Notes: generated by a model from the sequence alone, not told the origin. 34,628 bases of DNA from Actinomycetota bacterium (GCA_003140175.1 PLJD01000070.1:181897-216524), one strand, 5' to 3'. Positions 22,940-30,994 are shown, numbered from the stretch's first letter. Numbers and translations are program-made.

Positions 22940-23548
22940 TCAATCTCTCCCACGCGGCACGAGGGACCCAATGAGCGCCAAAACTCCGCCTGCTAGCGCC
23001 ACATATGGCGCAGGGCCCGTGAAGTCGGTGGTGTGGACCCTTGCGAGACCGAGCGCGTGGAGCGCTTGATGGACCTGGAATCCGTACATCACGGCTGTGA
23101 AGATCGCGAGTAGCGCGCCGAGAATCGCGAGGCTCCGGAGTCCTGGTCTCTGCGTAGAAACGAGGAACGCAATTACACAGAGCGCGGCGCTCACACCCAG
23201 GATGACGACGAGGCTCGGATCTTTCGAGCTCGTCGTATAATCGATGAGGAATTTCAGAGGGACACCCGTGGCTTTCGCCGTTTGATGCCGCCCGCCGAGG
23301 GAGAAGTCCTCCCACTTCAAGAAGATCGAAACGATGATGCCGATAGCGCCCACCGCCACAAGCAGTGGACCCATCCCCGATATGACGCCGGCTCCAGCGT
23401 CATCCGCCCTGCTGGCCGGCCGCTCCACAGCTGCGTCGTTGCCCGTCGTCGCCAATTGGCGCCTTCCCCCCGTCGCGGCCCGTGCCAGGCGGGCGCTAGT
23501 ACCGGCATTGACGACTGGAAGAGTGCTCCTCGATCCGAACCCAGTCAA
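22940..23548 (-). CDS. Hypothetical four-helix membrane protein
   Basis: Up to 202 residues. The N-terminal ~55 residues are polar (Arg/Ala/Thr-rich) and are followed by four hydrophobic segments: L-L-V-A-V-G-A-I-G-I-I-V-S-I-F-L, L-V-V-I-L-G-V-S-A-A-L-C-V-I-A, A-I-L-G-A-L-L-A-I-F-T-A-V, and V-A-L-A-G-G-V-L-A-L-I-G. No family is recognised. The start is uncertain. TTG 23548 gives the full frame, and ATG 23374 would begin directly at the first helix. Neither has a strong ribosome-binding site. The gene points away from the nuclease gene at 23804. Confidence 0.7.
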   Translation of the reverse strand: MTGFGSRSTLPVVNAGTSARLARAATGGRRQLATTGNDAAVERPASRADDAGAGVISGMGPLLVAVGAIGIIVSIFLKWEDFSLGGRHQTAKATGVPLKFLIDYTTSSKDPSLVVILGVSAALCVIAFLVSTQRPGLRSLAILGALLAIFTAVMYGFQVHQALHALGLARVHTTDFTGPAPYVALAGGVLALIGSLVPRGRD

Positions 23549-23639
23549 TAGCTATCCGAGACCCGAACGTCGCTCGCTTGCCCCAGTCTGCCACCGTCCC
23601 CCAGCACACCGAAGAGAATCACAGCGAGTCTCGGCTCGC

Positions 23640-23666
23640 GACGCGCGGTCCAGGAAACCGCGAGTC
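23640..23666. repeat. 27-bp palindromic repeat, copy 16
   Basis: GACGCGCG, GTCCAGGAAAC, CGCGAGTC. It lies between divergent genes at the left edge of the defence island. Confidence 0.88.
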
Positions 23667-23803
23667 CAAACCCGCCAAGTGCGTGGCTCAGCTCGTTCGA
23701 GAATGAGCGCACGAGCATTGCTAGGCGGAGGGATCCAGCTGAGGCTTCCCGAAGCCAATCATCCCCAAGCGCCTTGTTTTCCGCGACATTACGCTCAGGC
23801 ACC

Positions 23804-25138
23804 ATGACGGCGAATCAGGCTGGGACGTTCCTTGCCGCGGCTGAGGAGGTGCTGCGTAAGCACTCGCCTGGAGCGCCCTTGCACTATGCCCGGCTAACTG
23901 AGGTTGCGATCTCAGAAGACCTCATCGAAACGCGAGGCTCCACGCCCGCCCAGACCATGAACGTCCAGATCAACCTGGACATTCGGAAGCGGAGCCGACT
24001 TGGTCAGGCGCCGCGGTTTGTTGCGTACGGCCGCGGGCTCTACGGCTTAGCCAACCCGACTGATCCGCTCGGCGGTGCGATTGACCGAAATAACAAGCAG
24101 GTTCGGATCCGACTCCGGGAAACGCTCCACGAGATGGATCCTCGCGCTTTTGAGCACCTCATCGGTGAGCTGCTTACAACGCTCGGTTTCGAAGACGTCG
24201 AAGTGACGCGTTACTCCGGTGATGGAGGCATCGATGTACGCGCAGTTCTTACAGTCGGTGGAGTCACAGATGTTCGCACTGCTGTGCAAGTCAAACGCTG
24301 GAGCAACAGCGTTGCGGGACGCACCGTTCGCGAGCTGCGAGGTGGGCTCGGGCCGCAGGAACGCGGGCTGATCGTCACGCTTTCGACATTTACCAGAGAT
24401 GCTCGATCGGAAGCTGAGGCAACGGATCGCACGCCCATCACCCTCATCGATGGTGATCGGCTCATCGACCTACTCGTCGACAACGGCATCGGAGTGACTG
24501 CGCGATCTGTGTCGGTACTCGAGCTAGATGAAGGTGCACTCTTGCCCGCTGACGAGGATGTTCCCCAAGAGTCTCCAGAGGACTCGCTCACCACGACCGT
24601 GACTAGCTCACGGCGAAGTCGGTACGCGGGTGAAAAGGCTCTGTCTATGTGGCCACTGCCCGGCGGGCGTCTGGCTTGGAAAGACACCCTCGACGCGATG
24701 CTCCACTATGTGGCAGAGGAAGCGCCAACGATGGCTGAGGCGGTGCAGTGGACGATAGACACTTTCGATCGGGTGGCAAGTCCAAAGGTTGGGCGCGGTT
24801 ATTGGGTCAGCGTCCTGAGGCCCTTTGGGCTCATAAGAACGGAAGGCGAGCATCTGGCAGTCACGCCAGATGGGGCCGCCTACCTTGAGAGCTGCTCGAG
24901 CCATGTTCTTCTAGCGATCGCAATGAAGAACGTTGCGGGCTTCGAAGAGATCATCGATGATCTCCGTGACGGGCCAATGAAGTCACCAGAGCTCTTGGCT
25001 CGACTGTCCGAACAGCTCGGTGTCGAATGGGAGACCGACGCCCAAGTCAGATTTCGGCTTGGGTGGCTTGAGAACCTCGGCGTCGCAGAAGAGCAAGACG
25101 GACAATGGAGACTTTCGCCAGCAACGACCAGTTCGTGA
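23804..25138 (+). CDS. HARE-HTH / Mrr-type restriction endonuclease
   Basis: 445 residues. Residues ~4-85 resemble a HARE-HTH winged helix (F-L-A-A-A-E-E-V-L, later R-F-V-A-Y-G-R-G-L-Y-G-L), a module frequent in restriction enzymes and thought to read modified DNA. Residues ~105-235 form an Mrr-type PD-(D/E)xK nuclease: M-D-P-R-A-F-E-H-L-I-G-E-L-L, S-G-D-G-G-I-D-V (Asp144) and V-Q-V-K-R-W (Q-x-K, Lys164). The C-terminal ~160 residues look like two further winged helices (L-A-V-T-P-D-G-A-A-Y-L; V-R-F-R-L-G-W-L-E-N-L). The likely role is cleavage of foreign or methylated DNA. ATG 23804 begins the HARE domain. An upstream in-frame ATG at 23774 adds non-homologous residues. It is separated by 332 bases from the R-M genes downstream. 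Confidence 0.88.
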   Translation: MTANQAGTFLAAAEEVLRKHSPGAPLHYARLTEVAISEDLIETRGSTPAQTMNVQINLDIRKRSRLGQAPRFVAYGRGLYGLANPTDPLGGAIDRNNKQVRIRLRETLHEMDPRAFEHLIGELLTTLGFEDVEVTRYSGDGGIDVRAVLTVGGVTDVRTAVQVKRWSNSVAGRTVRELRGGLGPQERGLIVTLSTFTRDARSEAEATDRTPITLIDGDRLIDLLVDNGIGVTARSVSVLELDEGALLPADEDVPQESPEDSLTTTVTSSRRSRYAGEKALSMWPLPGGRLAWKDTLDAMLHYVAEEAPTMAEAVQWTIDTFDRVASPKVGRGYWVSVLRPFGLIRTEGEHLAVTPDGAAYLESCSSHVLLAIAMKNVAGFEEIIDDLRDGPMKSPELLARLSEQLGVEWETDAQVRFRLGWLENLGVAEEQDGQWRLSPATTSS

Positions 25139-25470
25139 TTCCGCGATTGAGGGCCACCCTTGCGAAGAGTCATCGCCGTTGTTGGCCACACGGGACCGTG
25201 GGTGCGGTGGGTAATGACGGTTCCGCGCGGTTGCCTTCTTGACATGGTGAGGGCTTGAACCGCCGTTGGATGAATGCGACCGACGCCCAGTCCTAGATCT
25301 GTGCTCTTGGAAAACGAGGGTGAACGTCGAGTTCAGTGGCGGGCGACTCGCGGTCCGTCCGTTCGCGAGTCAACTTGTCTCCGTCGTGGCGTTCCTCTGA
25401 CCAGTCCCGAAAGGAGTGGGCGACCTAATCTGCGCTGGCAAACCTTCATTAGCGACTAGCTAGGCCTTTC
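25139..25470. other. Intergenic region inside the defence island
   Basis: 332 bases with repeat copy 17 and no convincing gene on either strand. It separates the Mrr-type nuclease from the glycosylase gene, so the latter is likely expressed from its own promoter. I could not identify that promoter. Confidence 0.5.
25345..25371. repeat. 27-bp palindromic repeat, copy 17
   Basis: GACTCGCG, GTCCGTCCGTT, CGCGAGTC, with perfect 8-base arms. It lies between the Mrr-type nuclease and HhH glycosylase genes. Confidence 0.92.
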
Positions 25471-26244
25471 ATGGAGCTTCTACGAGACAGCCGCACGTTC
25501 GAATTGCGGGACAGCCTGGTGAACGCCGGCATGGCCGAACTCGCGAAGCCCCGGCGGTTAGTGCCCTTTACAGGCGACGGCGAAGCGGATCTTCTATTGA
25601 ATGATCTCGAGGGAATGCCCCACGCGTTCCTTTTCGCGTGTCTCATGGACCGACAGGTGCGAGCCGAGCTGGCATGGAAGGTTCCATCGGTCATCCGTCA
25701 GCGACACGGATCGTTCGCGATCGTTGATCTAGAACCGCTATCTGAGGCGGACTGGCTAGAACTCTTGCGCAACCCGTCGCCTGCTCACCGCATGCCGGAG
25801 ACCATGGCAAAGGCTCTCCACCTAGGGACGCGGCGCGTGATCGACCGCTATCAGGGAGATGCTTCTCAGATCTGGATTGACTCGCCGGCCAGTGCTGCCG
25901 TCGTAAGGAGGATCTTGGAGTTCTACGGAGCGGGCCCGAAGATCGCCACGATGGCTGCCAACATCCTCGTTCGAGAATTCCATATTCCGATGGCCGACTA
26001 CCGATACATCGATATCTCGGCTGATACGCAGGTTGTGCGTGTTATGCGAAGACTTGGGTTCGTCGATGCAGACGCAGATGAGGACGTTGTGATCTACGCC
26101 GCTCGGGAATTGAATCCGGACTTCCCTGGCATATTCGATCTCGCTCTTTGGCGGCTCGGCAGAACGCTGTGCCGACCTACGAGTCCTCGGTGTCCGTCGT
26201 GCGATCTGAAGCTCCTCTGCGCGTTCGGCCGCGCTCCCGCGTAA
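25471..26244 (+). CDS. Endonuclease III-like HhH-GPD DNA glycosylase, R-M associated
   Basis: 257 residues. The helix-hairpin-helix region is F-Y-G-A-G-P-K-I-A-T with Lys157 in the place of the EndoIII Lys. S-A-D-T-Q-V-V-R-V supplies Asp185 for the catalytic Asp. The C-terminal iron-sulfur loop is complete, with Cys234-x6-Cys241-x2-Cys244-x5-Cys250. Fold and 4Fe-4S cluster are therefore clear. The N-terminal ~90 residues are unlike standard EndoIII. The gene lies just upstream of a cytosine-C5 methyltransferase. By analogy with Mig.Mth of Methanothermobacter, a thymine glycosylase encoded beside its methyltransferase, it may remove T from T:G mismatches after 5-methylcytosine deamination. The mismatch role is inference. 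8-oxoG or other base repair remains possible. Confidence 0.85.
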   Translation: MELLRDSRTFELRDSLVNAGMAELAKPRRLVPFTGDGEADLLLNDLEGMPHAFLFACLMDRQVRAELAWKVPSVIRQRHGSFAIVDLEPLSEADWLELLRNPSPAHRMPETMAKALHLGTRRVIDRYQGDASQIWIDSPASAAVVRRILEFYGAGPKIATMAANILVREFHIPMADYRYIDISADTQVVRVMRRLGFVDADADEDVVIYAARELNPDFPGIFDLALWRLGRTLCRPTSPRCPSCDLKLLCAFGRAPA

Positions 26245-26266
26245 CGCCTCGTAAGGGGGCAATCAC

Positions 26267-26293
26267 GACTCGCGGTTTGTGAGACCGCGAGTC
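26267..26293. repeat. 27-bp palindromic repeat, copy 18
   Basis: GACTCGCG, GTTTGTGAGAC, CGCGAGTC, with perfect arms. It starts 22 bases after the glycosylase stop. This is the last copy before the repeat-free R-M operon. Confidence 0.93.
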
Positions 26294-26514
26294 ACCTCAG
26301 GGGCTGGTGCCGGATGAGCACCCGGACGACCGGATGGACCTAAAGCTTGAGTTGACACTGTGAACCGAGGGCGCTGACTCAGATGCCCTCCGCAGGAGGG
26401 GGCTCCACTAGCGCGGTCCAGACCATTCTCGAGGCCGAGCCACTGTCCGGTCGCCTTGGGCTCACGTCGCGAGGTATCCACCCCGTGGTCACACTGCGTA
26501 CGTACATTCTCGCT

Positions 26515-27732
26515 ATGCGAACAGAACCCAGCGGGGCTCGGCCCCTCCCGGCAATCAGTCTCTTCAGCGGGGCCGGAGGCCTTGACCTTGGGCTCGCTCG
26601 GGCAGGATCGATCGAGTTCAGAGCATGGGTTGAGGTGGATCCCGACGCCCGCGCCACTTTGAAGGAAAACGATCCTGCAATTCTCCCGGGCGCACTGTTC
26701 GCCGATATTGAAGACGTGACCCCGAGTGAGCTGATGAGCGTCGCGGACGTGAAGGCTGGCGAGACTTTCCTCCTCGCGGGTGGCCCACCGTGCCAGGCCT
26801 TCAGCACGGCTGGGCTTCGTCAGGCCCTAAACGACGACTCTGGACGCGTCGTGCGCAACTACTTTGACATGGTGAAGTCGATCCGGCCTCGCTTCTTCGT
26901 ATTCGAGAACGTACGGGGCCTGTTGTCGGCTGCTCTTATCCATCGGCCCCTTGTTGAGCGCCGGCATCCAAAGGAAGTGCCGACCAATGAAGACGCACGC
27001 CTGGGCTCAGTGCTGAACCGTTTTATGCTTCCGCGCTTCCGTAGATTGGGCTACGAGGTAGTACTCGGAATTCTGAATGCCGCCGACTACGGGACGGCGC
27101 AAGTTCGCCATCGGGTCGTGATCCTTGGCTCTCGTGAGCACGAATTCGGCTCGGTTGTCTTCCGGAAGCAAACAAGCCAACCAATGCGGACGCTCGATCT
27201 CATCCCTGTTACCCATCACCGATTTGTCCGGCACAACGGGATTCAAGCCTGGCGAAGCCTGAAGGATACGGTTGGAGCTTTGGCCTCACAACCGCTCGAC
27301 CCCCACGACGCATACACCTACAGCCCAGAGAGAGCAGCCGTATTTGCACGCATCCCGCCGGGGCGCAACTGGAAGTTCCTGCGTGATCACCAGCGCGAAC
27401 TCCCGAGAGGATACCTGCGAAAGGTCATGGGAGAGGCTGCGCTCAGGTCTGGAGGTGGGAAGGAGGGTTTCTACCGTCGCCTAAGTTGGGATGGCCCGGC
27501 GCCCACGCTCACAGCCCAGCCCCAACAATTGGCTTCGAGCCTCTGTCACCCCGACTTTGAGCGCCCGTTATCGATCCCTGAGTACGCAGCTCTTCAGGAC
27601 TTCAGCAGTACGCACCAGTTTATGGGTTCGAAGTCCAGCAGGTACAGGCAGATCGGGAACGCGGTTCCTGTTCGACTTGGCGAAGCGATTGGTCGCTCCA
27701 TTCTCGCGATTGCAGGAGAACATGTGACTTGA
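26515..27732 (+). CDS. DNA (cytosine-5-)-methyltransferase
   Basis: 405 residues with the C5-methyltransferase motifs in order: motif I I-S-L-F-S-G-A-G-G-L-D-L-G (~14-26), motif IV G-G-P-P-C-Q-A-F-S with catalytic Cys93, motif VI F-E-N-V-R-G (~130-135), motif VIII Q-V-R-H-R (196-200), motif IX region P-A-P-T-L-T-A and motif X G-N-A-V-P-V-R-L-G. The variable target-recognition region lies between motifs VIII and IX. It protects the host against the downstream restriction enzyme. ATG 26515 opens just before motif I. The frame runs back to 26383, but that extension has no homology. The stop overlaps the next start (TTGA). Confidence 0.96.
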   Translation: MRTEPSGARPLPAISLFSGAGGLDLGLARAGSIEFRAWVEVDPDARATLKENDPAILPGALFADIEDVTPSELMSVADVKAGETFLLAGGPPCQAFSTAGLRQALNDDSGRVVRNYFDMVKSIRPRFFVFENVRGLLSAALIHRPLVERRHPKEVPTNEDARLGSVLNRFMLPRFRRLGYEVVLGILNAADYGTAQVRHRVVILGSREHEFGSVVFRKQTSQPMRTLDLIPVTHHRFVRHNGIQAWRSLKDTVGALASQPLDPHDAYTYSPERAAVFARIPPGRNWKFLRDHQRELPRGYLRKVMGEAALRSGGGKEGFYRRLSWDGPAPTLTAQPQQLASSLCHPDFERPLSIPEYAALQDFSSTHQFMGSKSSRYRQIGNAVPVRLGEAIGRSILAIAGEHVT

Positions 27733-28544
27733 CAGTTCCGAGGGACCTCATCCTCGAGCGCCTCGCTCTCAACGTTGACGGGTTGATTGAATCCTTTCGG
27801 CGTGTGGCTGCACAGATGTTGTCCTCCGAGGTGGTCTCGCCGTTCAGATCAACCGGCAGTAGTGGCCATGCCTCTCCCTTTGTTAAGGCACTCTTTCCGG
27901 AGATCAAAGCAGCGGCAACGCTCGAGCGTTCATTGAATACGGCCCTCGGATGGGGCTGGGACAAGATCGTCGCGGACATCGCACGGGCCACTCATGGCAA
28001 TGGCTCGGTCGGCTATTACGTCGACGGAACGGTGTCAGCTAACGCGGCGAATCTCATCAATGACGTCGTGACCTCCTATACCAGTGGCACAGGACACCCA
28101 GTCCCCAAAACCACAGCGGAGTTGGGCGCCATACTCGCGGGTGCTGGAGTGCCGGGGGCACGTGAGACCGTTCATGAGAAGGATGACGCTTTCTACCTGG
28201 ACAGCAATGGGCTTGAGAATCATGTCGAGATCAAGACCCCAAAGCCGAACTACGACCAAATGCGGGCTGCCAAGCGCCGCATCCTGCGAATTCATGCAGT
28301 GAGGCACCCTACGGAGGTAGCGGCGTTCGTCGGAATGCCGTATAACCCGAACGGCCGGTTCGGACAGTACGCCTGGCCCACCACGCCGATCTTTCTTGAC
28401 ACGACGAGGGATCTCTTGGTCGGTGAGCAATTCTGGAACCATGTTGGCAACAGTGCGGACACGTACGACGAGCTACTGGACTGCTTCTATGAGATCTCCC
28501 GAACGCGGCGCGGCGACCTAGGGATCCTTTTGGACGAGCTTTGA
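27729..28544 (+). CDS. Type II restriction endonuclease, probably TdeIII family
   Basis: 271 residues. The nuclease-like core has N-H-V-E-I-K-T-P-K-P-N, then M-R-A-A-K-R-R-I-L, i.e. an ExK catalytic half-motif with upstream acidic residues (H-E-K-D-D-A-F-Y-L-D). This resembles the TdeIII-type family as I remember it. Family members cut GGNCC, so this could be the target here, but that is inference. The start is TTG at 27729, overlapping the methyltransferase stop by four bases, with AGGAG ten bases upstream. Expression is thus tied to the methyltransferase and probably weaker, as is usual for R-M pairs. Confidence 0.75.
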   Translation: MTVPRDLILERLALNVDGLIESFRRVAAQMLSSEVVSPFRSTGSSGHASPFVKALFPEIKAAATLERSLNTALGWGWDKIVADIARATHGNGSVGYYVDGTVSANAANLINDVVTSYTSGTGHPVPKTTAELGAILAGAGVPGARETVHEKDDAFYLDSNGLENHVEIKTPKPNYDQMRAAKRRILRIHAVRHPTEVAAFVGMPYNPNGRFGQYAWPTTPIFLDTTRDLLVGEQFWNHVGNSADTYDELLDCFYEISRTRRGDLGILLDEL

Positions 28545-28933
28545 TCACGAGCAGATTGGTTTCGGGCTTCGATGTCGGTGAGCGAGCTTTTGATGCCTTC
28601 GTCTGCTTGGGTCTTCAGACGAAGAAGAAAGGGGGTCCAGCCGATTGGCTCTTGCTGCGCTTTGACTCGGGAATCTGCGGAAATATCGAATTTGCAGCGC
28701 ATCCAGATGCCTGGCTGCCCGACGACATCGTCAATCCAAACTCGCCGCCGGTGCTGGTCGCTATCGGATCAGTAGCCGGATGGGTGGCATTCTCCCGAGA
28801 TCGATTTGACGCGCTCGATGTATCCGACGTTCGTCTCGCCGGAGATGTGCCGATGTTCATCCGTCACATGAACTCGTGCTTGGCGATATTGTCCGAGTTC
28901 GCCGATGACGTCGCTGTCGACGAGCAGGGGTGA
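28541..28933 (+). CDS. Hypothetical protein within the R-M operon
   Basis: 130 residues, no family recognised. The sequence alternates strands and turns (W-L-L-L-R-F-D-S-G-I-C-G-N-I-E-F; V-L-V-A-I-G-S-V-A-G-W-V-A-F) and ends in a helix (M-N-S-C-L-A-I-L-S-E-F). It begins with TTG overlapping the endonuclease stop (TTGA), and the Vsr gene follows 6 bases after its own stop. This tight coupling implies a role with the R-M genes: accessory specificity factor, controller, or subunit. None can be chosen from sequence alone. It has no helix-turn-helix that I can see. Confidence 0.8.
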   Translation: MITSRLVSGFDVGERAFDAFVCLGLQTKKKGGPADWLLLRFDSGICGNIEFAAHPDAWLPDDIVNPNSPPVLVAIGSVAGWVAFSRDRFDALDVSDVRLAGDVPMFIRHMNSCLAILSEFADDVAVDEQG

Positions 28934-28939
28934 GATCGT

Positions 28940-29371
28940 GTGAGAATCGTACCCGTTGCTTCTTCGACAGGCGTTCGCTCACGAATGCAATCGATGCCGC
29001 AACGCGATACCGCGCCTGAACTGGCTCTGAGATCTGCCCTCCACCGGCGAGGTTTGCGATACCGCGTCTCGGTAGGAGTCTTACCACGCCGGCGAGCGGA
29101 CATCGCATTCACGAGGCAACAGGTTGCAGTGTTCGTCGATGGCTGCTTCTGGCATGGCTGCCCCCAGCACGGTCGTCGACGCTACGGGGTAAACGGCGAC
29201 TACTGGTCGGCGAAGATCGAGCGAAATCGGGAACGCGACAAAGACACGAGTATGCGCCTGAAGGCTCTCGGTTGGATCGTTGTAAGGGTCTGGGAGCACG
29301 AGAACCCGGGAGAAGCCGCAGCGCAGATTGAAGCCGCTGTTCGCTCGACCGGAAAGGCTCATGGGAGCTGA
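28940..29371 (+). CDS. vsr: Very short patch repair endonuclease
   Basis: 143 residues with the full Vsr signature: M-Q-S-M-P-Q-R-D-T-A-P-E, R-R-A-D-I-A-F with the metal-binding Asp, V-F-V-D-G-C-F-W-H-G-C-P with the essential His, and the C-terminal W-S-A-K-I-E-R-N, then L-G-W-I-V-V-R-V-W-E-H-E. Vsr nicks 5' of the T in T:G mismatches produced by deamination of 5-methylcytosine at the cognate methyltransferase site. GTG 28940 follows the purine-rich AGGGGTGAG. It closes the R-M operon. Confidence 0.96.
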   Translation: MRIVPVASSTGVRSRMQSMPQRDTAPELALRSALHRRGLRYRVSVGVLPRRRADIAFTRQQVAVFVDGCFWHGCPQHGRRRYGVNGDYWSAKIERNRERDKDTSMRLKALGWIVVRVWEHENPGEAAAQIEAAVRSTGKAHGS

Positions 29372-29520
29372 TCCCTCAGGTAGCGCACAGAAGCTAACCG
29401 CCTGGAGAGCATTTCGGAGGCTCGACCAGCAAACATTCTCACGGACGTTGGTCCGTACGAGTTGTACAGACTTCGTTGAGCGGATGCGATCGTTGCGATC
29501 GCTGGTATAGGACGGCGGCT

Positions 29521-29547
29521 GACCCGCGATCCCCCAGACTGCGAGTC
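29521..29547. repeat. 27-bp palindromic repeat, copy 19
   Basis: GACCCGCG, ATCCCCCAGAC, TGCGAGTC, with one change in each arm. It lies between the Vsr gene and the converging integrase. Confidence 0.85.
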
Positions 29548-29557
29548 ACCATTTTGG

Positions 29558-29575
29558 AGAGCCCGCGCGGGCTCT
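29558..29575. terminator. Candidate bidirectional terminator hairpin
   Basis: A perfect 18-base palindrome made of AGAGCCCGC and GCGGGCTCT lies between the converging Vsr and integrase genes. There is no T-tract, so intrinsic termination is possible but unproven. As an exact palindrome it would have to form a small loop from its own centre. Confidence 0.5.
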
Positions 29576-29664
29576 GACGGGCGGTCAATCACGTCGCGAG
29601 GCAGATCGATGAGTTAACAGAAACGACGAGATGGTTGATCATCGAGCGGCGACGACGAGTCAAC

Positions 29665-30603
29665 TCAGGGACCAAGTAGCCGATCAAAAGCGTTGGCAGC
29701 CTGCCGCTGCATCGTCGGCGTTGCATGTGAGTACGTATCGAGGGTGATGGCGGTCTTCGAGTGCCCCAACATCTCCGAGACAACCTTCGGATGCACGCCC
29801 TCTCCGAGGAGGAGAGTTGCTGCAGTGTGGCGGAGATCATGAAAGCGAATATGCCGGAGACCAGCCCTCCTCAACAGGCTGGCGAATGACCGGCTCAGAA
29901 GGTTGGTCGCATACATCGCGCGGCCTCGGCTGTTGGGAAACACGAGATCGTTGTCCTCCCACAGTGCGCCGAGCATCTCCTCTCGCTGGGTCTTCAGGTG
30001 GCGCTGGAGCGAACCCACCGCAAGCTCGCTCAGCAGAACATGCCGCCTTGACCGTGCCGTCTTGGGTGGTGAGAGCCGCAGACCCTTCCCCGGAACGTAC
30101 TGAAGAGACGTGGTCACCCGAACTGATCGCTGTTCGAGCTCGACGTCTCGCCATCGCAGCCCGAGCAGTTCTCCCTGCCGCATGCCCGTTGTGACGGCCA
30201 GCGCGTACAGCGCTTCGAGACGGTCACCACGAGCGGCCTCGAGAAGGTTGCGAGCTTCTTCCGGAGACAGCGCATTCATTTCGAGTGGTTCGGGCCGAGG
30301 AGCGTCGACCAGGTCGGTCGGGTTCACCCCAATAAGGCCCCAGCGCGTGGCCTGTTCAAGGGCCCGATGGAGGACGCTATGGATGTGCAATACCGACATC
30401 GTCGACAGGCCACCAGCAATCTTGTCCGCATACACACCTTGAATCTGGCGCGATGAGAGTGTGGTCAGAGGTGTCGAACCCAACTCGGGGATCAGATGAA
30501 GATCCACGTACTCGGAATAGCGGCGCCAGGTGCGCGGACGCACCGAGTAGGCGATCGAGTCGAGCCATTCCGTTAGGAAGGCCGCGACCGTAGGCTCGGC
30601 CAT
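29665..30603 (-). CDS. Tyrosine recombinase / phage-type integrase
   Basis: 312 residues. An N-terminal SAM-like core-binding domain is followed by the catalytic domain. The catalytic residues are T-G-M-R-Q-G-E-L-L (first Arg), P-K-T-A-R-S (Lys), H-D-L-R-H-T (His and second Arg), L-G-H-S-K-T (His/Trp position) and L-D-T-Y-S-H (Tyr nucleophile). It is complete and probably moved the defence genes into place. ATG 30603 has GGAGGT six bases upstream. A further in-frame start at 30648 is not needed. I did not find a tRNA or an obvious att duplication next to it. Confidence 0.95.
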   Translation of the reverse strand: MAEPTVAAFLTEWLDSIAYSVRPRTWRRYSEYVDLHLIPELGSTPLTTLSSRQIQGVYADKIAGGLSTMSVLHIHSVLHRALEQATRWGLIGVNPTDLVDAPRPEPLEMNALSPEEARNLLEAARGDRLEALYALAVTTGMRQGELLGLRWRDVELEQRSVRVTTSLQYVPGKGLRLSPPKTARSRRHVLLSELAVGSLQRHLKTQREEMLGALWEDNDLVFPNSRGRAMYATNLLSRSFASLLRRAGLRHIRFHDLRHTAATLLLGEGVHPKVVSEMLGHSKTAITLDTYSHATPTMQRQAANAFDRLLGP

Positions 30604-30606
30604 GTC

Positions 30607-30663
30607 AGGACCTCCAAGCAGGTCTTGGCCGGGCCCCGGGGTGTTCAACGCACCGCCGGGGCC
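30607..30663 (-). promoter_or_regulatory. Structured leader of the integrase gene
   Basis: The leader has a strong hairpin: GGCCCCGG (30632-30639) pairs with CCGGGGCC (30656-30663), and the stem continues through GGTG/CACC with one bulge. Closer to the start, GACCT and AGGTC can pair around a 6-base loop and would hide the GGAGGT ribosome-binding site. Together they could hold integrase translation low. This is inference from base pairing only. Confidence 0.45.
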
Positions 30664-30684
30664 ACTCTTCTTTCCGTTCTGACT

Positions 30685-30734
30685 ACATCGTTAGGCTACC
30701 AGAAACCCAGTCCATGAGTCAACATCGTTAGGCT
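30685..30734. promoter_or_regulatory. Direct-repeat operator between integrase and AlpA-like gene
   Basis: ACATCGTTAGGCT occurs twice, at 30685-30697 and 30722-30734, spaced 37 bases start to start. Both lie in the divergent intergenic region. The second copy ends eight bases before the ATG of the small DNA-binding protein. This suggests a binding site for that protein or for the recombinase. Confidence 0.6.
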
Positions 30735-30742
30735 GGCAAGGA

Positions 30743-30994
30743 ATGGCGCCCAGGGTCAACAGCGAGGACCTAGTGGACTCGCAGATCGTCGCTGACATTC
30801 TGGGGCTGTCTCAGCGGAACACGGTCACGACCTACCTGAAGCGATATCCCGACATGCCGCGACCTGTTGTCGAACTCGGAGCGGGACGGGTGCGTCTATG
30901 GCTTAGGGGGGAGATCGAGGCCTGGGCGCGAGTAACGGGGCGGCATCCACGGCCGGACCCAGGTGCTCGGAGGGGTCAGCGGCATCGGACGTAG
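30743..30994 (+). CDS. AlpA/excisionase-like helix-turn-helix protein
   Basis: 83 residues. The N-terminal part reads I-V-A-D-I-L-G-L-S-Q-R-N-T-V-T-T-Y-L, a MerR/AlpA-type winged helix, followed by G-R-V-R-L-W-L-R-G-E-I-E-A-W as in excisionase-like regulators. The tail is basic. It is divergent from the integrase and likely controls excision or integrase expression. AAGGA directly abuts the ATG at 30743. GTG at 30773 has a better spaced GAGG and may be the true start, giving a protein that begins just before the HTH. Confidence 0.8.
   Translation: MAPRVNSEDLVDSQIVADILGLSQRNTVTTYLKRYPDMPRPVVELGAGRVRLWLRGEIEAWARVTGRHPRPDPGARRGQRHRT

Noticed and set aside
26383..26514. An earlier start for the C5-methyltransferase
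   Set aside because: The extra 44 residues have no similarity to methyltransferases, and motif I follows naturally from ATG 26515.
29361..29510. A 49-codon frame starting over the end of vsr
   Set aside because: It has AAAGG only three bases before the ATG, no recognisable sequence, and runs towards repeat copy 19. Evidence is too weak to call.
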